In this document: piece by piece, positions 17,616 through 25,635 of the stretch
Numbering within the stretch: the first letter of the stretch is position 1
Layout: every line of letters starts with the position of its first letter
Assembly: GCA_902492105.1 (NCBI GenBank)
Contig: CABUKD010000025.1
Coordinates: forward strand, 1-29,485
Source of the DNA: an uncultured Clostridium sp.
GTDB lineage: Bacteria > Bacillota > Clostridia > TANB77 > CAG-508
Reading direction: 5' to 3'
Length of the DNA: 29,485 nucleotides
Program-made: the position numbers and the translations under genes
The notes under the pieces: model-generated
What the model was told of the DNA's origin: nothing
The model's database searches: none
Seen by the model: the letters and a program-made list of their open reading frames with translations, nothing else

Positions 17616-18617
17616 CTATTTATTAGAAATATAAATTGCTAAATCTACTAACTTGTTAGAATATCCCCATTCATTATCATACCATGCAACTAATTTTACA
17701 AAAGTATCTGTTAAAGCAATACCTGCTGTGCTATCAAAAATACAAGTATGTTCATCATGAATAAAATCAGAGGAAACTACTGGATCTTCTACATATTCTA
17801 GAATACCTTTCATTTCATTTTCAGATGCTTTTTTCATTGCAGCACAAATTTCTTCGTAAGTTGTTGGTTTTTCTAAGTTACAAGTTAAATCTACAACAGA
17901 AACATCAACAGTAGGTACTCTAAATGCCATACCTGTTAATTTTTCATTTAAAGATGGAATAACTTTTCCAACTGCTTTTGCAGCTCCTGTAGAAGATGGA
18001 ATAATATTAGCGCTTGCTGCTCTTCCGCCTCTCCAATCTTTTTTAGATGCCCCATCTACTGTTTTTTGAGTTGCTGTAGTACTATGAACTGTTGTCATTA
18101 AACCATCTTTAATACCAAAATTATCATGAATAACTTTTGCAAGTGGTGCTAAACAGTTTGTAGTACAAGATGCATTTGAAATAATATTCATACTTGGATC
18201 ATATTGGTCATTGTTTACTCCCATTACAAACATAGGTGCATCTTTAGAAGGTGCAGAAATAATAACCTTTTTAGCTCCTGCTTCTAAGTGAGCATTTGCT
18301 TTTTCCATGGTAGTAAATACACCAGAACATTCTAATACATATTCTACTCCATTTTCTCCCCATGGAATATTTTTAGGATCCATTTCATTATATACCTTAA
18401 TTTCTTTTCCATTTACTACTAAGATATTATCTTTTGCATAAACTTCTCCTTGAAATTTTCCATGTACAGTATCATATTTAATCATATAAGCCATATAATC
18501 TGCTGCGATAAATGGGTCATTAATTGCAACAACCTCTACCTCTTTTTTATTTAATGCTGCTTGAAATGATAAATTTCCTATTCTTCCAAAACCATTAATT
18601 CCAATTTTAACTGACAT
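17616..18617 (-). CDS. gapA: Glyceraldehyde-3-phosphate dehydrogenase
   Basis: 333 residues, full length. It oxidises glyceraldehyde 3-phosphate with NAD and phosphate. The N-terminal Rossmann motif is INGFGRIGNLSF, the catalytic Cys lies in SNASCTTNCLAPLAKV, HSTTATQKTVDG follows, and the C-terminal WYDNEWGYSNKLVDL is intact. It is the first gene of the glycolytic operon, preceded by an AGGAGG ribosome site and by a 20-bp palindrome that may be an operator. Confidence 0.98.
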   Translation of the reverse strand: MSVKIGINGFGRIGNLSFQAALNKKEVEVVAINDPFIAADYMAYMIKYDTVHGKFQGEVYAKDNILVVNGKEIKVYNEMDPKNIPWGENGVEYVLECSGVFTTMEKANAHLEAGAKKVIISAPSKDAPMFVMGVNNDQYDPSMNIISNASCTTNCLAPLAKVIHDNFGIKDGLMTTVHSTTATQKTVDGASKKDWRGGRAASANIIPSSTGAAKAVGKVIPSLNEKLTGMAFRVPTVDVSVVDLTCNLEKPTTYEEICAAMKKASENEMKGILEYVEDPVVSSDFIHDEHTCIFDSTAGIALTDTFVKLVAWYDNEWGYSNKLVDLAIYISNK

Positions 18618-18666
18618 AATTTTTATTCCTCCTTATTTTGGATTTTTCATCCATTGTTAATTTATA

Positions 18667-18686
18667 TGTTTAGTATATCCTAAACA
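18667..18686. promoter_or_regulatory. Candidate operator palindrome upstream of gapA
   Basis: TGTTTAGTATATCCTAAACA consists of perfect 7-bp arms, TGTTTAG and CTAAACA, around six central bases, 50 bp before the gapA start. On the minus strand a -10-like TATACT overlaps its centre, which would suit repressor control of the glycolytic operon. It does not match the CggR or Rex operators I know. The protein that binds it, if any, is unknown. Confidence 0.5.
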
Positions 18687-18702
18687 ATGTAATTTTATAT
18701 CA

Positions 18703-18731
18703 AAAAAGAATACTTTTCAAGTATTCTTTTT
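18703..18731. terminator. Terminator between the FGE-like gene and gapA
   Basis: AAAAAGAATACTT and AAGTATTCTTTTT form a 13-bp stem with a 3-base loop. The T-run on the minus strand fits termination of the surface-protein gene ending at 18779, before the gapA promoter. Confidence 0.8.
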
Positions 18732-18778
18732 ACTTTTTGTAAATTTCCTTCATTTTTATGCATTATATAAATATTGCT

Positions 18779-21152
18779 TTAGGGTACTATCAGTACTGGA
18801 CGAAAGCTATATTTAGTAGCACTTCCTCCACTATAGTCATCAAAATGAAATAGACCGGCCAGACATAGCATTGTAGCCACCTCCACGAATGAAGAATGCA
18901 TAAGATGTGCATGGAAATGCTGCAATATCACCATACCATGCATTTGGTCCACCATTTCCCATAAATGATGTTTCATATATCGCATCTCCATATTTGCCTG
19001 ATGCCGCATTATAATTTCCCTCACTTGTATCTCCGCTACTTACATATACATCTTTTGTATAACTTGCTCCATTATATAAGCTGGAACCATTTTGAGTTAA
19101 ATTTGAATTTCCATTATTAACATAAGCAGCTACATATTCATATGCTCCTCCGCTCATATCATATACTCCGTACACATTTCCCGTTGTACTTGCTTGAGGT
19201 CCATTTCCTGTATTATATGCTGAAGTTGCTGTTGTTTCTTTTACATTTGCTCCATTTCCTGCATGACCTGTTAAACAATAACTATTTGGATTCGTCCATA
19301 CGTCTGCATTTTTTCCATAACTACTCTGTGCTAAATACGTACAAACTCCCCATTCTGTATTTTTCATCATATGACTATTTAAACTTGCATTATAGTTTAA
19401 GCAAGTATTATATATATCATTTACACTTATATTGCTCCAGCTTTGTACTCCTGGTTGAATCTTAATAGTGTTTGCACTTCCTTCACTACCACTGGTAGCA
19501 TTACTTCTACTTGCTTCAAATTTTGCTACCCATAGCCCTGGTGCTGTAGTACTATAATTAAATCCTGGATGTATATTCCAATTTCCTTGTCCACTTGCAT
19601 TATTCCATGTACTTGTTCCATCTGCTGCTATATTGCTTGTTCCTTGCATAAATTTAATATTTACAGTTCCTGCGGTTGAAAAGTGATATGAAGACGCTAT
19701 CTGATAAGCATACCTTGGTATCCATACCCACATACTTCCATCTTCTGTTATGGCATTTGCCCATTTTTTATCTGTTGTTGTATAACTATACCAATCTGGG
19801 TCATTTGCTGTTGTTTCTACTACATTTCCATCCACCCATTTTATCGGCGTTAGTTTTCCATCTGCTAAGTCTGGTGTATTTACCCCTTTTTCTTCACTAA
19901 AACTTCCATCTGATATTACTGCTTTTTCTACTGTTACTGGCTCTGATATAGTCTCTGTTTTATTTCCAGCTTTGTCTATTGTTAATACATGTAAATAATA
20001 AGTTCCTGCTGTTTCTCCTACTAAATTAATTGTTTGTCCATTACTGCTAAATGCATTTAAATAACTGCTTTCTTCTGTTCCTATTGGATTTGAACTTGTG
20101 TTATATATCCATTTACAATCTGTTATTTCTATTCCACTTTCATTATCTGTATGGTTTACTGTTGCTGTTATGTTTTCTCCTTCTGTTGCTGTTGTATTAT
20201 TTAGTGTAATTTGTGCTTGTTGTGGAGTAATGTCATCTTTAATATCAATGCTTGTATAATCTGTTATATTCGTTCCATCACTTAGTACTGCAAATACGGT
20301 ATCTCCATGTCCTAATCCTGTAATTCCTTTGGTATCATCATAAGGCTGATATGTTCCTTCAATACTATTTATTTGATATAAAATACTTAAATTTTGTGCT
20401 TCTGTTTCTAAATGAATGGTTGCTGTTCCATTACTCCATACTGTTTCTCCCTTTTGCGTAATAGTTCCTTTTAATTCTCCTATAAATACTTCTGTTACTT
20501 TTTCCGTTGTTCCATTTTCGTTTGTTGCTTCTACCTTTATTTCATAGGTTGTTTTATTGTTAAGTCCTGTTATGATTGCTGTTAAGTCTGTTGTATCTCC
20601 TTTTACTAATTGATAATCTTCATCTGGAGCATCTTTTTCTTTATAATAGTAATTTAGTGTTCCATTATTTAATCTGCTTACACTTACTTGCAATTCTACA
20701 CTATTGCTTGTTTGGTTTATTACTTTTATTTCATTTATATATGGTAATAGGTTATCTTCTTTTCCTATATAATCTATTTCTAGATCATCATATTCATTAA
20801 TATGGATTTGAAATTTATATCCTTCTGGTACGGTGATTATATAGTTTCCATTCTCATCTACTTTTTCTACATCTGTTTCTTTATTATTGATAATTTTGGC
20901 ATCTTGCATGTCTTGCCATAAGTCATCTACTGTTACACTATCATCCAATGCTCTATTAATAGACCAATTTATTCCTACTATTCCAATTCTATCCTTGTAA
21001 GTTGCTATTAATTGCTGTTCTTTCGATTGCTTTGCTAGGTCTATAATTTCTCCATCTCCTAGTACTGTTTGAATTGTGATTCCTGCTAAAATTAATAACA
21101 CTACTATGGTTACTACTAATGCAACTAAAGTAATACCTCTTTGTTTTTTCAT
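18779..21152 (-). CDS. Surface protein: prepilin-like N-terminus, FN3/Ig-like modules, FGE-like domain; +1 frameshift at CGG
   Basis: The N-terminus MKKQRGITLVALVVTIVVLL is a type IV prepilin-like signal with cleavage expected after Gly6. After the helix come a fibronectin-III-like module (about 138-228), a further beta domain (about 229-310), an Ig-like module (about 313-410) and an FGE/SUMF1-type (C-lectin-like) domain to the end (SMWVWIPRYAYQI, VYGVYDMSGGAYEYVAAY, FFIRGGGYN). The initial frame stops after SGRSISF. In the next frame, from the CGG at 18857-18855, it continues GLFHFDDYSGG...KYSFRPVLIVP, which restores the family's typical FRPVL ending and gives about 790 residues. The ribosome site is GGGAGG. 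Likely exported and displayed; its ligand is unknown. It resembles targets of diversity-generating retroelements, but no reverse transcriptase is in view. Confidence 0.8.
18855..18857 (-). other. CGG codon with +1 frame change in the FGE-like gene
   Basis: Frame 0 reads TCT GGC CGG TCT ATT TCA TTT TGA. Skipping the C at 18857 gives GGC then GGT CTA TTT CAT, and the last 25 residues of the FGE fold follow, ending FRPVLIVP. The gene's only in-frame CGG is at the break. Confidence 0.85.
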
Positions 21153-21470
21153 TTTTTGTTCCTCCCTTTCCGTTTTTCATTTTTTTGCACACAAAATTAA
21201 GATGAATCATGCTCTTTTAAGCATAATCCATCTTTCAAATTTTTATATTTTATATATAATTTTGGTATGACAAATAAAACTAAAGTTTTTTTAGTTGTTG
21301 GTTTAGAGATTAACTCTCTCTCTCTCTCTCTCTTACTATTTCAAGCTTTTGCTGGTTCATCACTTTCTCCTTGTTTTTATTTCTATTCTATTTAACATTT
21401 ATATTACCATTAACTTCTTTCTTTGACAATAGTTTTTTATTTTTTTGAACTTGTTTTTTCATTTTGGCAC
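21153..21470. other. Upstream region of the FGE-like gene with a CT microsatellite
   Basis: About 320 bp. It holds a (CT)10 tract at 21314-21333 and, nearer the gene, an imperfect hairpin on the minus strand (GATGGATTATGCT pairing with AGCATGATTCATC, about 21203-21235). No clear promoter or small gene was recognised; AT-rich -10-like runs occur near 21240-21265. Confidence 0.55.
21314..21333. repeat. Dinucleotide repeat (CT)10
   Basis: Twenty bases of uninterrupted CT (AG on the coding strand), about 160 bp upstream of the FGE-like gene's start. Such tracts can change length by slippage and alter promoter spacing. Confidence 0.9.
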
Positions 21471-21505
21471 AAAAATATCCATTAAATACTTAATGGATAC
21501 TTTTT
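21471..21505. terminator. Terminator of the 76-residue gene
   Basis: TATCCATTAA (21476-21485) pairs with TTAATGGATA (21490-21499) around ATAC, flanked by A5 and T5, so it can work on either strand. It starts directly after the stop codon of the minus-strand gene. Confidence 0.85.
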
Positions 21506-21506
21506 A

Positions 21507-21737
21507 CTATAATGTAATATTATCTACAATTTTAATTTCTTGAAACCAAAAATCATGCATTCCTTTTGCAGTAACATCTTGGTGCCAGAAATCATGAACT
21601 TCTTGTAATACTCTTTCTTGTTTTGGTGTCATTGTTACATTAATTTCTTGAAATAAGAAATTTTTTACTTTAGTCCACATGCTTATTTGTGCTGGTAAAC
21701 CATTTACAGCTGTAACATTATTTTCTAAATTCTCCAT
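21507..21737 (-). CDS. Small protein with triplicated F-W-x-Q-E motif, function unknown
   Basis: 76 residues with a very strong AAGGAGG ribosome site, a good promoter and its own terminator, so it is a real and probably well-expressed gene. The sequence holds three related segments: NFLFQEINVTMTP, HDFWHQDVTAKG and HDFWFQEIKIVD, joined by a short charged helix (KQERVLQEV). It has no signal peptide and no Cys, but many aromatic residues and His. I do not recognise a characterised family. The leader GAGGAACAAAAA before the ATG is the same as that of the neighbouring FGE-like gene. It stands between that gene and spoVT, all on the minus strand. Confidence 0.82.
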   Translation of the reverse strand: MENLENNVTAVNGLPAQISMWTKVKNFLFQEINVTMTPKQERVLQEVHDFWHQDVTAKGMHDFWFQEIKIVDNITL

Positions 21738-21782
21738 TTTTTGTTCCTCCTTTGTAGGTTCTCTTAAACTTTTTTCATATTA

Positions 21783-21811
21783 TTTATACTATACTTATCT
21801 GAAATAATCAA
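21783..21811 (-). promoter_or_regulatory. Promoter of the 76-residue gene
   Basis: On the minus strand: TTGATT (21811-21806), a 17-bp spacer, TATAAA (21788-21783), 46 bp before the start codon. Confidence 0.8.
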
Positions 21812-21835
21812 GTATTTTTTAGTTTTTTTATATTA

Positions 21836-21870
21836 CATTTTTGTTACAGAATAATTTCATTTTTGTTACA
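21836..21870. repeat. Paired direct repeats upstream of the 76-residue gene
   Basis: CATTTTTGTTACA occurs at 21836-21848 and again, identical, at 21858-21870: 13 bp with a period of 22 bp, about two helical turns. They lie 25-59 bp upstream of the -35 box of the 76-residue gene. This geometry suits cooperative binding of a regulator. The region upstream of the VWA gene also has a TGTAAC/TTACA motif (3061-3078). Confidence 0.6.
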
Positions 21871-21961
21871 TCTTATTTTTTATACTTGGCATCTTCCTTT
21901 TTTCTCTTATTTTATCTTTTATTTTTTTGATTTCATGCAAGCTTATTTAATTTATCTTTAT

Positions 21962-22516
21962 TTAAATTTCCATTTGGCTTCCTAAAAAGCTTGCTGCAGA
22001 TTGTGCTACTTTTTGCTCTACTTCGGTCATTTTAGTATTATTATCTTTTGAAAGTAGAATAACACTACCAATCACATCTCCATCAGAAATAATAGGGTAT
22101 ACTACTTGTGAATTATATCTTCTTTCTTTGTTTTCATTTTTCGTAATAGGAATGGCTAGGTCATTATTTTCTTTGCTCATATATTTTTCTTTTTCGTCCA
22201 TTAGTCTTTCTAATTCATCACTAATGTCTTGTTCTAAAAATTCTTTTTTAGCTCCTCCAGAAACAGCAATAACGGTATCTTTATCTGTAATGCAAGCAAT
22301 ATGACCTGTTGTTTTTGCTAAGGTTTCTGCATAACCTGTTGCAAATTCTGTTAATTCTCCTATTGGAGAATACTTCTTTAAAATTACCTCTCCTTCTTTA
22401 TCTGTAAAAATTTCTAGCGGGTCTCCTTCTTTTATTCTTAATGTTTTACGAATTTCTTTTGGAATAACCACTCTGCCTAAATCATCTATTCTTCTAACTA
22501 CTCCTGTTGCTTTCAA
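21962..22516 (-). CDS. spoVT: Stage V sporulation protein T (AbrB-type regulator)
   Basis: 184 residues, close to the usual ~178. The N-terminal swapped-hairpin DNA-binding domain is intact (MKATGVVRRIDDLGRVVIPK, then EIRKTLRIKEGDPLEIF). The C-terminal ~120 residues form the GAF-like sensor domain (HIACITDKDTVIAVSGGAKK, RRYNSQVVYPIISDGDVIGSVILL). In B. subtilis SpoVT tunes sigma-G-dependent forespore genes, so its presence suggests a spore former. The start is TTG with an AAGGAGG site. Downstream on the same strand is the 76-residue gene, but that has its own promoter. Confidence 0.95.
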   Translation of the reverse strand: MKATGVVRRIDDLGRVVIPKEIRKTLRIKEGDPLEIFTDKEGEVILKKYSPIGELTEFATGYAETLAKTTGHIACITDKDTVIAVSGGAKKEFLEQDISDELERLMDEKEKYMSKENNDLAIPITKNENKERRYNSQVVYPIISDGDVIGSVILLSKDNNTKMTEVEQKVAQSAASFLGSQMEI

Positions 22517-22662
22517 AATATTACCTCCTTTTAAATTTAGAGCTTATATATAACTCTATTTAACAATATAAAAATAAATTGATTTTTTTACTTAAACTAT
22601 TCTTATTATTGCTTTAAAAGGAAATTTTTATACATTTTTTTAAGAATTATTAAAATTTTAAA

Positions 22663-22803
22663 AAAGCATTAGATACTTCTTTTAAGATTTTTAAAGCCTT
22701 GCATGGGCGACCATTGTGACAGCTGTTTGAGGAATTATTCCGAGTTACAGCTGTCCAAAAGGGGAAAGGTTTTAAAAATCGAAAAAGAAGTATCTAATGC
22801 TTT
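22663..22803 (-). other. Nested inverted-repeat element B (candidate structured RNA)
   Basis: Starts 24-25 bp after the stop codon of the KAP-type gene. Positions 22663-22700 pair with 22766-22803 in a helix of about 38 bp, broken only by a 2-base mismatch and one G-T pair. Inside is a hairpin GACAGCTGT/ACAGCTGTC (22718-22726, 22747-22755) capped by GGAA/TTCC. Read on the minus strand, the internal loop has CCCC on the left and ATGGTCGCCCAT on the right. Element A shows the same plan with different stem sequences. The downstream strand is T-rich after the outer arm. Confidence 0.65.
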
Positions 22804-22827
22804 AATTACATATTATAAAATTATTTT

Positions 22828-24825
22828 CTATTCTGCAGTAGTATTCTCTTCTGCAACTTCTTCTGGAAGCACTGTTGGCTTTTGATAAGAATTCAAGATA
22901 TTTCCGAGCTCATTTGAAAAATCTTCTAATAATACAATTTTAATACTTGGTAATTTTCCATCAATATAATCATCTATGATTTGTTTCAATTTTCTCATGT
23001 TAGGCATTTCTTCTTCAATTTCTTTTGGAAATCTTTTTGCCCTGTCTGCTAGCTTTTCTTTTATGCTTACCATATCTTCATTACTTGCACAAGAGATTCT
23101 TTGAAACATTTGGAAAGGATCATAATATTTAAAAATTGGAATATTCATGCATTCTTTATCAAATTTATCATAAAACTGTTCCATTTTCATAGGAATACAT
23201 TTAAAGATTTCTTCTGCTTTTTCATGGTACATTTTATCTTTTAATTGTAAATTAATTTTATTAAAATGTATTAACACTTCTTCCATTTCTTGAGCAATAT
23301 CTTCTTCTACTGCTACCTGTGAAAGTTCTTCTTCTACATTATCACAATAAGTAGAAGTTAAGGAAGCTATATTCATTCCGTTAAAGAAAACACTTTTAAT
23401 CGTACGCATATCATACAAAATAAGGTCTTTCTTTATGAAGTAAGCAAAATAAGCAAATAGTTTTACAATTTCAATAAGCTCTATATTACCATTTTTTACA
23501 TCTTCTAAGGTCTCTTCTATTACACCCTGGAATTGGTCATCTGGTATTTTCCAATATTCTTCTGTAAGCAATCTCTTGTATCCTGGTAGTTGATTAGTAT
23601 CAATAGTATTGCGAATTACTTCCATATTGTCTTTAAAAACTTTCATGTCAAATATACGAGTACGAATATATTTTTCTATAAATTTAAAGAAACGATATTC
23701 TGCTTTGAAATTATAATAGTAGTTGTTATCAAATTCTTTAATGTAAAATTGTCTATTATCCATAAATACCCTAGAAGATACCAAAATAGATTTATATTCT
23801 TCATTGCTATTAATATTTACAAATTTATCTTTCGTCACTTTGCCTGCTTTAATTTCAAATGAAATAGCAATTGTAAAAATAAGCATCGTTTGCAAAATAC
23901 GTTGGTTGGTATTTGGATAAGCTTTCATAACCATATCAAATATTTTTTTAAAGTCGTTTAAAGCATGTTTCAAGATACGAAGGTTTCTGGTTCCACTTTT
24001 ATTAAAGGTAGAAGTAATAAAGTTTGTATTTTCACGTAAAAAACGAATTAAGTCCGGATAATTCTCATAACGCATTAACAGTCCATTAATTATATAGTTA
24101 AATTCTGGTGCATATTCAAAAGTTTCACCAATTAGTTTTTCCTTTATTCTTTCATAATCATTTGCTTTATCAAATACATATTCAATGGTATCACGAATTC
24201 TTTCTACCATTGGTTTATCTGTTTTCATTGTTAGTTTATTTTCTTTATCTAATAAGTAAGTAGCTATAAATGTTTTCATTTCCAAATTGCTATTTTTTAG
24301 TTTGGTAGATAATTCTTTTTCATTACAAATAATAATAGTTTTAATATGGTCATGTTCTACGAAATTATTAATATAACCTAGAATATCTATAACATCTACA
24401 TTTGCTCTTTCTAGGTCATCAAAGCATAGTACCTTGTCGTCTGTAGAAAAAAATTGACCATAATCTAATCTATCTCCATTTTGAGTTACCCCAAAAAAGT
24501 TTGCCATATCAAGACCTGTTTTTGCATATTCTGGAATGTTTCCTACACCACTTGCATCCATATATTTTTTTAAGTTTTTATCCATTAGCTGAGTAGTTTC
24601 TATAAATATTTTTTTACTAATTTCTTCTAGGTTAGAAATACCATATAAAGACATGTAAATGGCTGTTAATCTCTTTCCATTTACTTGCATAGATTCTATC
24701 TTTGGCTTAATTTTATGGTTCCAAAAATAGGTCTTTCCGCTTCCCCATTCACCATTTATCATAATAGCATAATCTGTATAATCTGCTCTAATATAATCTA
24801 AAATACTTTCTACTAAATCTTCCAT
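22828..24825 (-). CDS. KAP-type P-loop NTPase
   Basis: 665 residues from the ATG at 24825, which follows a GAGAGGAAG site. The open frame reaches 24957, but the extra residues overlap comF and look non-coding. Near the N-terminus is Walker A, GEWGSGKT (residues 25-32), preceded by YAIMIN. Walker B is VLCFDDLERANVDVIDILGYINN, followed by TIIICNEKEL, the layout of KAP and related STAND-like ATPases. The rest is helical, without obvious membrane segments. Members occur in phage-defence systems and as membrane-complex organisers; no partner gene makes the role clear here. It follows comF by about 65 bp. Confidence 0.82.
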   Translation of the reverse strand: MEDLVESILDYIRADYTDYAIMINGEWGSGKTYFWNHKIKPKIESMQVNGKRLTAIYMSLYGISNLEEISKKIFIETTQLMDKNLKKYMDASGVGNIPEYAKTGLDMANFFGVTQNGDRLDYGQFFSTDDKVLCFDDLERANVDVIDILGYINNFVEHDHIKTIIICNEKELSTKLKNSNLEMKTFIATYLLDKENKLTMKTDKPMVERIRDTIEYVFDKANDYERIKEKLIGETFEYAPEFNYIINGLLMRYENYPDLIRFLRENTNFITSTFNKSGTRNLRILKHALNDFKKIFDMVMKAYPNTNQRILQTMLIFTIAISFEIKAGKVTKDKFVNINSNEEYKSILVSSRVFMDNRQFYIKEFDNNYYYNFKAEYRFFKFIEKYIRTRIFDMKVFKDNMEVIRNTIDTNQLPGYKRLLTEEYWKIPDDQFQGVIEETLEDVKNGNIELIEIVKLFAYFAYFIKKDLILYDMRTIKSVFFNGMNIASLTSTYCDNVEEELSQVAVEEDIAQEMEEVLIHFNKINLQLKDKMYHEKAEEIFKCIPMKMEQFYDKFDKECMNIPIFKYYDPFQMFQRISCASNEDMVSIKEKLADRAKRFPKEIEEEMPNMRKLKQIIDDYIDGKLPSIKIVLLEDFSNELGNILNSYQKPTVLPEEVAEENTTAE

Positions 24826-24890
24826 TTTTTCTTCCTCTCGTTTTTTATTTTTTGTTTGTCCATACCTAACTTGTAATATTTCTTCTTTTG

Positions 24891-25553
24891 CTAATCTTTT
24901 GCAATGGTAAGAACTGCAATTTTTCTTGCTCCCCCAAGTTGTAAAACTCTTGCACATTCATTTACGGTTGCGCCTGTTGTATAAATATCATCAAAAATAA
25001 TTATATTTTTTTCTTTTATTTTTTCCGCATTTTGTATTTTATATACATCTTTTACATTTTCTTGTCTTTGCTTTTTATTTAAGCTACTTTGTGTTCTATT
25101 TTCGTTTGTTTTTACTAGAATACGGCTTTCTAGTTTTAAATTTGGTATCTTTTTAGCTATCTGTTTTACTATTAATTCACTTTGATTATACCCACGTTTT
25201 CTTACTTTTTTCTTTGTCATTGGCACTGGAATTATTATATCATATTTTTGCAAAAATCCACATATTTTTTCATTTTTCACAAAAAATTCAGAAAACATAT
25301 TTGCTAAATATGCTTGTTCTTTGAATTTATATTGTAAAATTTTTTCTCTTATGGGAGTGGTATAAGAAAATAAATAAGTATGAGTAGAAAAATATTTAGT
25401 TACATAATCATCTGTTTTATTTAGAAAAACAGGCTCATTTTCTATTTTTGTTTGACATTCTTTGCATAAGTAGCTTTCCTTCATTTTTCCGCAAATTCCG
25501 CATACTGGTGGAAAGATAAAATTAAGGGCAGTTTCTAAAAAGTTCATTTTCAA
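24891..25553 (-). CDS. comF: ComF family amidophosphoribosyltransferase-like protein
   Basis: 220 residues. The N-terminal four-Cys zinc site is CGICGKMKESYLCKEC. The PRTase domain includes DIIIPVPMTKKKVRKRGYNQSE and the PRPP-binding loop IIIFDDIYTTGATVNECARVL. ComF is required for late steps of DNA uptake in naturally competent bacteria and binds DNA-processing partners; many non-competent Clostridia keep it. The start is TTG at 25553 (5 bases after AAGGAGG) or the ATG two codons later at 25547 (11 bases). It is flanked by recD2 and the KAP-type gene on the same strand. Confidence 0.92.
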   Translation of the reverse strand: MKMNFLETALNFIFPPVCGICGKMKESYLCKECQTKIENEPVFLNKTDDYVTKYFSTHTYLFSYTTPIREKILQYKFKEQAYLANMFSEFFVKNEKICGFLQKYDIIIPVPMTKKKVRKRGYNQSELIVKQIAKKIPNLKLESRILVKTNENRTQSSLNKKQRQENVKDVYKIQNAEKIKEKNIIIFDDIYTTGATVNECARVLQLGGARKIAVLTIAKD

Positions 25554-25635
25554 TAAAACCTCCTTAAAAAAATTGCCCCTAATTTCTATTTTTCTTTTTT
25601 ATAATTACTTTATTATCAATTTTTGTCTATTTATT

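Noticed and set aside
18779..19500. Target gene of a diversity-generating retroelement
   Set aside because: The C-terminal FGE/lectin-like domain would fit, but there is no reverse transcriptase, accessory gene or near-identical template repeat in the window.
24826..24957. Longer N-terminus of the KAP-type protein overlapping comF
   Set aside because: The extra residues are Cys/Lys-rich translation of the comF 3' end and spacer; the ATG at 24825 has a clear ribosome site.
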